Shown: piece after piece, positions 1-7,500 of the stretch | Layout of the letters: each line of letters starts with the position of its first letter | Numbering within the stretch: position 1 is the first letter of the stretch | DNA from: Clostridia bacterium | GTDB taxonomy: Bacteria > Bacillota > Clostridia > Christensenellales > Aristaeellaceae | Length of the DNA: 62,358 nt | Assembly (NCBI GenBank): GCA_017464305.1 | Contig: JAFUDS010000018.1 | Location: forward strand, 1-62,358 | Direction: 5' to 3' | The notes under the pieces: model-generated | Database searches by the model: none | Told to the model about the DNA's origin: nothing | What the model saw: only the letters and a program-made list of their open reading frames with translations | Translations under genes and position numbers: made by a program

Positions 1-240
1 GCGCAAAAAAGCACCCGGAAAATGATCCCGGATGCATAGTAACACGCTGTGAACCTTGAATTCAATAGGTTTGTATGAGTAACTTCCAGTTTTGAAAGAA
101 TTTGCAATCCGAAGTTCCATTTCTGCATGATTTACTTCTGGCGGGGATACCCTTTACCGGCGCTTACTTCTGCAAAAAAAACAGCGCCGGAAATAACTTT
201 TGCAAACCGGAACTTCAAATTTCTATTGACCCCAAAAAAA
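1..240. repeat. Possible insertion-sequence end with short repeats
   Basis: No open reading frame is convincing here. The stretch holds related short units: TTACTTCTG at 132-140 and 164-172 and ATAACTTTTGCAAA at 193-206, plus an 8-bp inverted repeat (157-164 with 183-190) around an A-rich loop. Clustered units of this kind resemble the multiple transposase-binding repeats at the ends of IS21-like elements, but that assignment is inference and no transposase gene lies in the window. Confidence 0.3.
5..35 (-). terminator. Rho-independent terminator reading leftwards
   Basis: On the minus strand an 8-bp stem (28-35 with 11-18, one G-U pair) is followed by six T residues (positions 10-5). No minus-strand gene precedes it inside the window, so it may belong to the putative insertion-sequence end. 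Confidence 0.4.
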
Positions 241-256
241 CACTCGTCATAGGGGA

Positions 257-285
257 TTGACAGACACAGGGGATGAGGTTACACT
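257..285 (+). promoter_or_regulatory. Sigma-A type promoter for the AAA ATPase gene
   Basis: TTGACA at 257-262, a 17-bp spacer and TACACT at 280-285. The long inverted repeat that follows overlaps the -10 element. Confidence 0.6.
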
Positions 286-337
286 TATTCGTACCAAAAA
301 GTGTTCGCTATACCCACTTTTTGGTACGAATAAGTGT
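281..337. promoter_or_regulatory. Perfect 23-bp inverted repeat at the ATPase promoter
   Basis: Positions 281-303 are the exact reverse complement of 315-337, with an 11-base loop between. The left arm overlaps the -10 box at 280-285, and the transcript should start inside the repeat, so this is either an operator or a stable 5' hairpin in the mRNA. It is not followed by a T tract, which argues against a simple terminator. Confidence 0.6.
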
Positions 338-425
338 GGATTCTCTGTTATAGATTCGCCACTGATTGGAACAGACTTCGATTTGATTGATGTTTCCTTG
401 TACGCCTGAGAAGGGAGAAATGGCC

Positions 426-1736
426 ATGGAGTATATGGAGCGCCAGCTCTATGTAAAGCTGGTAGAATGGAAAAATGGAAGGTCCCGCAAGCCGCTTATG
501 TTGAAGGGAGCCAGACAAGTCGGGAAAACACGTTTGCTGGAGGAATTTGGCCGAAGGGAATTTGATTCCGTCGCGATCCTAAACTGTGACAAGAATGCGG
601 CTGCAGCCGCGTTGTTTCAGAATGATTTCGACATCCAGCGGATTTTGCGCGGAATCAGCGCTTTAACGGGCGTGAATATTCAGCCGGAAAAAACGCTGAT
701 TATTCTGGACGAGATCCAGGAAGTTCCAAGAGCTATTCAAGCCTTAAAGTATTTCTGCGAGGATGCCAGTGAATACCCAGTTTGTGCGGCAGGTTCCCTG
801 CTGGGAATCAGGTTGCGCGGTGAGTATTCTTATCCCGTCGGTAAAGTGAAAGAGTTCACGCTCTATCCGATGAACTTTGAAGAGTTTGTTTGGGCGGTGG
901 AAGGTGAAACGGTCTATTCTGCCCTGAAAAATGGCCCCGTGGAAGAACTGTCTCAATTGTCCGCAAGATGGATCGAATTGTTGAGACAATATTATTATAC
1001 AGGCGGAATGCCTGAGGTGGTCTATCATTATGTCCAGGAGCACAATCTGGAAACAGTTCGAGAGTTGCAACAGCAGATTCTGAGGGATTACAGCGATGAT
1101 ATTTCCAAGCATACAGACCCCCGTACAGCCATCCGGATCCATCAAATCTGGCAATCAATTGCGCAGCAGTTGGCGAAGGAAAACAAGAAGTTTATTTACG
1201 GCCACATCGAGAAAGGCGCTCGGGCGAAGGATTTTGAAATAGCGCTTCAATGGCTGGTGGATGCCGGCCTGATTTATCGGATTTCCCGGGTTAAGAAAGG
1301 GAACCTTCCACTGAAATTTTATGAAGACGCGGAAGCCTTTAAGCTGTATTATCTGGATTGCGGCTTGATGGGCGCGATCACCGAAGCCCCAGCCCGGCAA
1401 ATCCTGATTGGCGATAATATCTTTAAAGAATACAAAGGTGCCTTTACGGAGCAGTATGTGCTGCAGCAGTTGATGACCGTTCACTCCTCCAGTATGTATT
1501 ATTATCACCCGGATAATTCTCAGCAGGAGGTGGACCTTGTCACACAAGCGAACGATAGCGTATATGGGATCGAAGTGAAAGCGGAAGAAAATCTGAAGGC
1601 AAAATCACTAAAGCTGTTCCATGAGGATTATCAGGAATCACAAGCAATTCGTATCTCCATGGCCCCTTATCGTCAGCAGGAATGGCTTACCAATATCCCG
1701 CTCTATCTGGCCCTTCGAATGTTTGAGATTGCCTGA
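426..1736 (+). CDS. AAA ATPase with DUF4143 domain
   Basis: The protein (about 436 aa) has the AAA_14 layout: a Walker A motif GARQVGKT near residues 28-35, a Walker B motif ending LDEIQE, and a C-terminal DUF4143 region with the nuclease-like strand pattern seen as VDLVTQ...GIEVKAEE. Such proteins are widespread in gut Firmicutes and Bacteroidetes; their cellular role is unknown, with roles in defence or toxin-like function only suggested. The start at 426 is chosen because AAGGGAG at 411-417 is well spaced from it; an ATG at 420 is the alternative. It is preceded by its own promoter and inverted repeat and followed convergently by the hicAB remnant. Confidence 0.85.
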   Translation: MEYMERQLYVKLVEWKNGRSRKPLMLKGARQVGKTRLLEEFGRREFDSVAILNCDKNAAAAALFQNDFDIQRILRGISALTGVNIQPEKTLIILDEIQEVPRAIQALKYFCEDASEYPVCAAGSLLGIRLRGEYSYPVGKVKEFTLYPMNFEEFVWAVEGETVYSALKNGPVEELSQLSARWIELLRQYYYTGGMPEVVYHYVQEHNLETVRELQQQILRDYSDDISKHTDPRTAIRIHQIWQSIAQQLAKENKKFIYGHIEKGARAKDFEIALQWLVDAGLIYRISRVKKGNLPLKFYEDAEAFKLYYLDCGLMGAITEAPARQILIGDNIFKEYKGAFTEQYVLQQLMTVHSSSMYYYHPDNSQQEVDLVTQANDSVYGIEVKAEENLKAKSLKLFHEDYQESQAIRISMAPYRQQEWLTNIPLYLALRMFEIA

Positions 1737-1783
1737 TACGGATAGCTGTCTGAGACGGCCATGGCCTGGATGTGGAAGCCTAT

Positions 1784-2180
1784 TTATATGGCAGCATTTG
1801 CGGCTGTGTGTGCAGAATCATTTTTTGACAGCAGGTAAATGCAATACTGGTTCATGCGCGTGCCTTCTTTTTTTGGCATTCATAGCAAGAGTGCGGTGGA
1901 GGCTTCTCGGCATTCTCAGTTTGAACTGTCCAGAATAAGCGGAAAGATCCGACTCGCTTTCGGGTTCTGCAATTTCGACACCCTCTTCAAGAGCGGCGGT
2001 GATCCATGCTTGTTTTGCATCCTGGGCATTTTGAATCAAATCAGTAAACGTTTCTGCGCAGGTCAGGCATCCGGGAAGGTCGGGAAACCTTGCTGTGAAG
2101 CCTCCTTCTTCCATATCGGGAATGACCTCCATGTGGTAAGGAAGCGACATGTAATAATCAATTGTTTTCTTCATTGTCAT
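1784..2180 (-). pseudogene. hicB: HicB antitoxin, frameshifted
   Basis: The N-terminal part is a typical HicB: a partial RNase H fold (residues about 14-70, with the GGFTARFPDLPGC motif) leading into the ribbon-helix-helix segment (YSGQFKLRMPRSLHR). Within a run of seven A residues (minus strand; 1871-1877) the frame shifts. Read with six A residues the minus strand continues as EGTRMNQYCIYLLSKND and ends at 1784, which is the normal HicB tail. As sequenced, translation instead ends at 1818 with an unrelated tail, losing half of the DNA-binding domain. It overlaps the upstream hicA remnant by about 20 bases. A homopolymer sequencing error is the other explanation. Confidence 0.75.
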
Positions 2181-2403
2181 CTTCGCTTTCTACAACTGCT
2201 TTTACATTCTCAACATACGCACGCTTGATGGGGTCATGTTGAGGAATCGTGATCGGCATTTTGCCTGGCTTTCGGTAGGTCTTATGGCTGCTGCCGCTGG
2301 CAGGGCCGTTCATTGTGTACCCGTAATGCTCCAGAACTTTTTGGAGTTCCTCGAAACGCAGGTTCTTATCCAGCGACAGGATTATCCGAGGCGCTTGAAT
2401 CCG
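2158..2403 (-). pseudogene. hicA: HicA toxin, 5'-truncated
   Basis: The minus-strand frame ending at the TGA at 2158-2160 encodes a HicA-type fold: LRFEELQKVLEHYGY, then GSSHKTYRKPGKMPITIP, which contains the catalytic histidine region of HicA mRNA interferases, then HDPIKRAYVENVK. The frame is open back to a stop at 2404-2406 and contains no good start codon or ribosome binding site, so the first 10 or so residues seem to be missing. Position directly upstream of, and overlapping, hicB is the standard hicAB order. With both genes damaged the system is probably dead. Confidence 0.7.
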
Positions 2404-2430
2404 TCAATAAGATGATCAATGAGCTAAATC

Positions 2431-2487
2431 AGAACCGGTGGACAGAAGAGGACTTCAAGCCCTTCCGGTCCGCCGGTTCTTTTTCTT
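2431..2487 (+). terminator. Weak hairpin plus T-tract
   Basis: Arms 2431-2442 and 2469-2480 pair at 11 of 12 positions around a long loop and are followed by TTTTCTT. It lies in a short plus-strand reading fragment left at the hicA truncation point, so it may be the relic terminator of a deleted gene. Confidence 0.3.
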
Positions 2488-3580
2488 AGGCGTTCATATA
2501 TTTCGCGATCTCAAACATCCTCCGGCTTTGCCGAACGCCGAAGGGGCACCGCCTGTCACAATGCCCGCATCGCACGCAGCGTGTCGCGTCCTTCTCCAGC
2601 GTTCTGTAGTGCTCCACGGCAAGGGTGTCGCCAGCCCTGGCCAAGTCGTAATACTTGTTGATCAATCCGATATCCAACCCCACGGGGCAGGGTTTGCAAT
2701 GGTTGCAATACACACACTTTCCAGCTGCCTCGATCGGGGCGAATCCGCCAATGATGCCATACTCTGTTTCCCGATCCGTCTTGTTTTCATAGTCAAGGAG
2801 TGCCTTTACTTCCTCTACGCTCTGAGCTCCTGGCAGCACTGTCATTACGCCAGGCTTGTCCAGAGCGTAACGGATGCACTGGTAAGGCGTCAGCGCCTTT
2901 CCAAAGGGGGACTGGGACGCGCTGAGCAGCTGTCCTCCGGAGAAGGGTTTCATCACCGTGATCCCGACTCGATCACGTTCGCAACGGGTATAGATCTCCG
3001 CGCGTTCATCCACTCCACCGTTGGCAAACTCGCCATGGCCGTAATCATAGGCCGGGTTGATCGAAAACATCAGCATATCCACGGAGATCTCGTCCAGGAT
3101 CCGATTGATTACCAGGGGCGTATGAGAGGACAGCCCGAGATGGCGAACCACGCCCTGCTCATGGAGACTCTGGATGTACTTGTAAATCCCGTTCTTCTGG
3201 TAAGTCTCCCAGTCCTGAACCTCATCCTGACAGTGAATAAATCCATAGTCAATATAATCCGTTTTCAGCTTCTTCAGCTGCCAGGCCACCGAGCGCTTCA
3301 CCGTCTCCAGATCCAGAGACCAGCCATAGGTCCCCTTGCTGTAGTCCGCGCCGAAATGGATTTGATACAAAACTTGGTCGCGGACATCCGCAAGCGCTTC
3401 TCCCCACAGCGTAAAGGCTTTCCCATCCCCGGCCGCCAGATCAAAATAGTTGATCCCGCCTTCATAGGCCGTCCTCAGCGCAGCGATGCCTTCCTTGTGG
3501 TCCGCTTCATACAGATATGCGGATCCCAGCCCGATCTCGCTGATTTTATCTCCGGTTTTCGGATGTATTCTGTACCTCAT
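2486..3580 (-). CDS. Aldo/keto reductase with C-terminal 4Fe-4S domain
   Basis: The protein (about 364 aa) is a TIM-barrel aldo/keto reductase, with the conserved stretch TDYIDYGFIHCQDE, fused to a bacterial ferredoxin-like tail carrying two cysteine sets (CVYCNHCKPCP and CVRCGHCDRRCP), enough for two 4Fe-4S clusters. In this Fe-S subfamily the usual catalytic Tyr/Lys positions are not conserved; here the segment is FDLAAGDGKAF and QIHFG. It is probably a cytoplasmic redox enzyme of unknown substrate. The start at 3580 is chosen over an upstream in-frame ATG because GGAGGG sits 5 bases before it and homology begins there (MRYRIHPKTG). Confidence 0.85.
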   Translation of the reverse strand: MRYRIHPKTGDKISEIGLGSAYLYEADHKEGIAALRTAYEGGINYFDLAAGDGKAFTLWGEALADVRDQVLYQIHFGADYSKGTYGWSLDLETVKRSVAWQLKKLKTDYIDYGFIHCQDEVQDWETYQKNGIYKYIQSLHEQGVVRHLGLSSHTPLVINRILDEISVDMLMFSINPAYDYGHGEFANGGVDERAEIYTRCERDRVGITVMKPFSGGQLLSASQSPFGKALTPYQCIRYALDKPGVMTVLPGAQSVEEVKALLDYENKTDRETEYGIIGGFAPIEAAGKCVYCNHCKPCPVGLDIGLINKYYDLARAGDTLAVEHYRTLEKDATRCVRCGHCDRRCPFGVRQSRRMFEIAKYMNA

Positions 3581-3668
3581 CTTATCCCTCCGCTTCAAGT
3601 ATCTGTAAGGATCGTTGAAAGACTTTGCTGTGGGGTTCATCCCCAGGGTTGAATCATGCTTGCGGGTA

Positions 3669-3878
3669 TTATAAGTCTCCGTTTTCCAAAACGAACTGGT
3701 CAAACAATGGCAATTCAAACTTTACAACGCCATACACCTCTCCGCTGATAATTCCTTTACGTATCAGCCGGGTGCGATAAGGAGTGAATTGGTTGCTGGT
3801 CATATGTAATTTTTCCCTGACATTCTTTACTTTGCCTCCAGGCCAATCATCAAAAAAGCGTATCTTTACAGTTGCAAA
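3669..3878 (-). pseudogene. C-terminal fragment of an ATP-binding protein
   Basis: A start-less minus-strand frame encodes about 69 residues (FATVKIRFFDDWPGG, then REKLHMTSNQFTPYRTRLI, then VVKFELPLFDQFVLE). It resembles the winged-helix-like C-terminus of AAA family ATPases of the archaeal ATPase type. No ATPase core is present upstream: the frame opens at a stop at 3879-3881. I read it as a relic of a deleted gene; the family match is from memory and needs a search. Confidence 0.5.
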
Positions 3879-4109
3879 TTAGTTTTACAACTCTTTACAG
3901 TTTTTGTCAATACGGCAGCTGAAAATCTATCCGAGATCGGGGCGTAGGAGTGGAACGGAGAAAGAGATGGAGCAAGCTGAGCCTATTGAAAAGAAAAGCC
4001 GCATATTGTAAACTTAATCCGTCCAAGAGGGGAGACCGGAAACGCGGCACGCATTACAAGAGGTCAGGAAGGAAGACCTTTTGAACGCCGAGGCGGGAGG
4101 GGGAAGCAG

Positions 4110-4826
4110 ATGAAAATCGCGATTTGCGATGATGATCCGGCGCAGCAGGAATATCTGGAAAGCCTGCTGCGAGTCTGGGGGAAGGAAAGGAGGCTGCCGT
4201 TGGAGATCGCCTGCTTTCCCGGCAGCGAAGCCTTCCTTTTCAGATGGGCGGAGGAAAAGGATTGGGACCTGCTGATTCTGGATATTGTAATGGGCCCCAT
4301 GAACGGCATGGAGCTGGCTCGCCGCCTGCGGAAGGAGAAATTCACGTCTCCGCTGCTGTTCATTACGGGATTCGATGAATTTATGGCACAGGGGTTTGAG
4401 GTAGAGGCGCTGCACTACCTGCTGAAGCCCCTGCGGGAAGACCAATTTACAGCGGTGCTGGATCGGGCCCTGCGGCAAGCGCCTCAGGAGGAGAAGCTGC
4501 TGCTGGCGGCCCGGGAGGGGCAGATCGCGCTGCTGCCCTCTGAAATCTGGTATTTGGAGGCTCAGGGACATCACTGCGTCATCGCCACGGAGGACCGGGA
4601 ATGGAACCTGACGGAGAGCTTCGGCGAAACGGAGAAAAAGCTGACAGGCCCGGCCTTTGTGCTGTGCCGAAGGGGCCTGGTGGTGAATCTGCGGTACGTG
4701 GCCTTCGTGGGGAAAACGGAGCTGGAGATGGATTATGGCATGCGCCTGCCCGTAAGCCGTGGGCTGCGGGAAAAGGTGAACCAGGCTTTTCTGAACTATT
4801 TTCGAAAGCGGGAGGGTAGCCCTTGA
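4110..4826 (+). CDS. LytTR-family response regulator
   Basis: The protein (238 aa) has a receiver domain with the acidic cluster D7-D9, the phospho-acceptor D58 (LLILDIVM) and the conserved lysine K106 (LLKPL), followed by a LytTR DNA-binding domain (about residues 130-232). It belongs with AgrA/ComE-like regulators, which activate promoters through spaced direct repeats. It overlaps the kinase gene by 4 bases and heads an operon with two ABC exporters, so it probably controls their expression. A candidate pair of direct repeats TTTACAGTT lies upstream at 3865-3873 and 3894-3902; their 29-bp spacing is not the canonical one, so this is only a suggestion. The ribosome binding site is GGAGGGGGAAGC. 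Confidence 0.9.
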   Translation: MKIAICDDDPAQQEYLESLLRVWGKERRLPLEIACFPGSEAFLFRWAEEKDWDLLILDIVMGPMNGMELARRLRKEKFTSPLLFITGFDEFMAQGFEVEALHYLLKPLREDQFTAVLDRALRQAPQEEKLLLAAREGQIALLPSEIWYLEAQGHHCVIATEDREWNLTESFGETEKKLTGPAFVLCRRGLVVNLRYVAFVGKTELEMDYGMRLPVSRGLREKVNQAFLNYFRKREGSP

Positions 4827-5548
4827 TTTTCTACGTTGTGTTGATTCTCCTGCTGGCAGCGGGAGCTCTGGCAGGCTGGTTTTTCTTCCTGCCCCGCCAG
4901 GTGGAGAAAAGTCTGCGACGCGTACAAAACGATTTTAGCCAGCAGGTTTGGGAGGAGACGGACCGGGCGTATCAGCAGATGCGCATCTGGCGGCATGATT
5001 ACCGAAACCAGCTGCAAACGCTGAAGGCGTATCTGGCCATGGGCAAAACAGCGGAAGCCCAGGCGTTTCTGGGCCAGCTGGAGCAGAATCTCGCTCAGGC
5101 GGAGCCCACGGCCCGATCCGGGAATCTGGCGGTGGACGCCATGCTGGGGATCAAGATCCGCAGGATGCGAGAGCTGGGTATCCCAGTGGATGTGACCGCC
5201 CATGTGCCAGGGGAGCTGCCCATCTCCGGGGTGGACCTGGCGGCGCTGCTGGGCAACCTGTTGGACAATGCCCTGGAGGCCTGCATGACAGCGCCGGCGG
5301 AGGAAAGATTCGTGCGAATCTATATGGACGTGGTGAAACGGCAGTTCTACATCTCCGTCACCAACGCCATGCAGGGCAAGGCTCGGCGGGAGAATGGGCT
5401 TTTTCGGACCACCAAGGGAAGCAACCGGGGGCTGGGACTGATCCGAATAGACCAGATTGTAGAGCATTACGGCGGCAGCGTGAACCGACAATCCGAACAG
5501 GGTGTCTTCGCCACGGAGATCACGTTGCCAACAACCACTCGTGCATGA
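4823..5548 (+). CDS. GHKL sensor histidine kinase (AgrC/LytS-like)
   Basis: The protein (241 aa) has one N-terminal membrane helix (residues about 3-24), a dimerisation helix with the phosphorylation motif HDYRNQL (H58), and a GHKL ATPase domain with the N-box NLLDNALEA (around N149) and the G-box NRGLGL. It lacks the multi-helix sensor region of AgrC and is very short, so its signal may come through a partner such as the adjacent transporters. The start is a TTG that overlaps the regulator stop codon (TTGA), supported by GGAGG 8 bases upstream. It is the partner of the LytTR regulator. Confidence 0.88.
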   Translation: MIFYVVLILLLAAGALAGWFFFLPRQVEKSLRRVQNDFSQQVWEETDRAYQQMRIWRHDYRNQLQTLKAYLAMGKTAEAQAFLGQLEQNLAQAEPTARSGNLAVDAMLGIKIRRMRELGIPVDVTAHVPGELPISGVDLAALLGNLLDNALEACMTAPAEERFVRIYMDVVKRQFYISVTNAMQGKARRENGLFRTTKGSNRGLGLIRIDQIVEHYGGSVNRQSEQGVFATEITLPTTTRA

Positions 5549-5574
5549 GGGAGAACCACTCGTGCACGTTTTTT
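5540..5574 (+). terminator. Terminator or attenuator between kinase and ABC genes
   Basis: A 10-bp stem (5540-5549 with 5559-5568, one mismatch) is followed by TTTTTT. The arms are part of a 13-base direct repeat AACCACTCGTGCA. It would reduce read-through from the two-component genes into the exporters, or act as an attenuator. Confidence 0.65.
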
Positions 5575-5623
5575 CATATAGCGTTGCAGCTGTGATATCC
5601 TTCGGGACAGGAGGTGAGGGAGG

Positions 5624-7483
5624 ATGAACGAGACTCATCGAATCGTGGCGGAAAAGGCGAAGCGCAAGCGCCCCCTCTGGGCGGTGGTGGCTTTTTTTCT
5701 GCGGGAGATTCGGAGATTTGACCGCCTGCTTTTTCTGTGTATGTTCCTGATTCCTCTGCCCGAAATGCTGTCCGGATACCTATCCGCCCGCTTACCATCG
5801 GATCTGGTGCGAATGCTGGAGCAAAGGCTGAGCGCCTCGGCCACCTTTCTGCCCCTGGCGCTGGAAGGGCTGGCGCTGATGCTGTGTGTCGTGGCGAAAA
5901 ACACCGGGCTGGAATACATGAAACGGATGAGGTACTTCCTGCCGGATTACCTGACAGACCGATTTCTCCGCCAGGTCCAGCGCATGGACAGCGAGCAGGT
6001 GGACGCGCCGGAGAACAAAGAGATGATGAGCAATGCCTGGGGCAGCGCGGAACACGGCCGGGGCTTCTTTGAGGGCACGATGATCACTTCCATCCTGGGA
6101 ACCATCCTTTCCTGCCTGGTTTTCGGATGGGCCATTGGCCGGCGCAGTCTGGCCGTGCTGCTGATCGTTACCCTGTCCGTAGTGGTGAATCTGTACCTGC
6201 TGCAGGTGGCCCGGCGGATGCACAAGAAATATTACGGAACGATCAGCCAATACGCCAAGGGGGAGGCCTACATTACCCATACGGCCATGGACCCGGCGGC
6301 CGGGATGGATATCCGCATCTTTGGCATGCTGGATTTCCTGATACGCAAATATGATCAATACCTGGCGGAGATTGATCAAAACTACCGAAAGATTCATACC
6401 TGGTATTTTCTGCGGAATCTTTCCGGCGCCTTCTTTGGCCTGCTGCGGGATGCGGGGGCGTATCTGTACCTGGTGCTCCTGATGAGCCGGGGAGACATGA
6501 GCGTGGCGGAATTCATCTTCCTGTTCGGCGCCATGGGCCAGATGGCCGCCAGTCTGGAAACAGCGATCCGGCTGGCCATGGACTGGAACGCCCTGGAGGG
6601 ATCCGCGGTTTATTTCCAGGAATTTCTGGAGCGGGAGAGCGCCTGGCGGCAGGAATCCATCCTTTCGACGGCGGAGCTGGAGGCGCTGCGAAGAGGACTG
6701 ATCGTGGAGCTGCGAAACGTATCCTATCGGTATCCAGAGACGGAGAAAACGGCGATTTCCCATGTCAACCTGACGCTGCGCCCCGGGGAAAAGCTGGCAT
6801 TGATCGGGCTCAACGGAGCGGGGAAAACGACTCTGGTGAAACTGATCGCCGGGCTGATTAGCCCCACCGAGGGGGAGATCCTGATTTCCGGGCATCCCAG
6901 AAGCGACTTTACCCGGGAGGAATATACCTCCCTGCTATCGGTCATGTTTCAGGATTCCCTGCTGCTGCCCACGGACTTGGACAGCAACCTGACAGCCGGA
7001 GCGGAGCGACAGCCGGAAAAGCTGCGCCGGGCCCTGTTCCTGGCCGGGGCGGAAGCGCGATACGACACGCTGCCGGCGGGCGGGAAAACCCGGATGGATA
7101 AAACGGTGCACCCGGACGCGATAGACTTTTCCGGCGGGGAGAAGCAGCGCTTCCTCTTCGCTCGGGCGATTTACCGGGAAGCGCCGCTGACCATCCTGGA
7201 CGAGCCCACCGCCGCCCTGGACCCTCTGGCAGAATACGAGATGTATCAGCACTTCGGCGAGGCCATGGCGAAGCGCAGCGTCCTCTTTATCTCCCACCGC
7301 CTGTCCAGCACCCGATTCTGCGACCGGATCCTGCTGATGGAGCAGGGGCGCATCCAGGAGGAGGGCACCCATCAGGAACTGCTGGAAAGGGGTGGAAGAT
7401 ACGCGCAGCTGTTCGAGATGCAGCGCAGGTACTACCAGGAGGAAAAGGAAAAAGCGGAGCGGGTCCGCTTCATGGAGGATTAA
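5624..7483 (+). CDS. ABC half-transporter (permease-ATPase), first of pair
   Basis: The protein (619 aa) has an N-terminal six-helix type IV membrane domain (residues about 25-330) and a C-terminal nucleotide-binding domain with Walker A GLNGAGKTT (around 395), signature FSGGEKQ (around 502), Walker B TILDEPTAALD and the H-loop ISHRLS. The signature Leu/Phe change is minor. It has a strong GGAGGTGAGGGAGG site and is followed 17 bases later by a second half-transporter, so the two probably form a heterodimeric exporter. Next to an Agr-like two-component system, peptide or bacteriocin export or immunity is the likely role, but this is inference. Confidence 0.9.
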   Translation: MNETHRIVAEKAKRKRPLWAVVAFFLREIRRFDRLLFLCMFLIPLPEMLSGYLSARLPSDLVRMLEQRLSASATFLPLALEGLALMLCVVAKNTGLEYMKRMRYFLPDYLTDRFLRQVQRMDSEQVDAPENKEMMSNAWGSAEHGRGFFEGTMITSILGTILSCLVFGWAIGRRSLAVLLIVTLSVVVNLYLLQVARRMHKKYYGTISQYAKGEAYITHTAMDPAAGMDIRIFGMLDFLIRKYDQYLAEIDQNYRKIHTWYFLRNLSGAFFGLLRDAGAYLYLVLLMSRGDMSVAEFIFLFGAMGQMAASLETAIRLAMDWNALEGSAVYFQEFLERESAWRQESILSTAELEALRRGLIVELRNVSYRYPETEKTAISHVNLTLRPGEKLALIGLNGAGKTTLVKLIAGLISPTEGEILISGHPRSDFTREEYTSLLSVMFQDSLLLPTDLDSNLTAGAERQPEKLRRALFLAGAEARYDTLPAGGKTRMDKTVHPDAIDFSGGEKQRFLFARAIYREAPLTILDEPTAALDPLAEYEMYQHFGEAMAKRSVLFISHRLSSTRFCDRILLMEQGRIQEEGTHQELLERGGRYAQLFEMQRRYYQEEKEKAERVRFMED

Positions 7484-7500
7484 GAAAGGAGGGAGTATCC

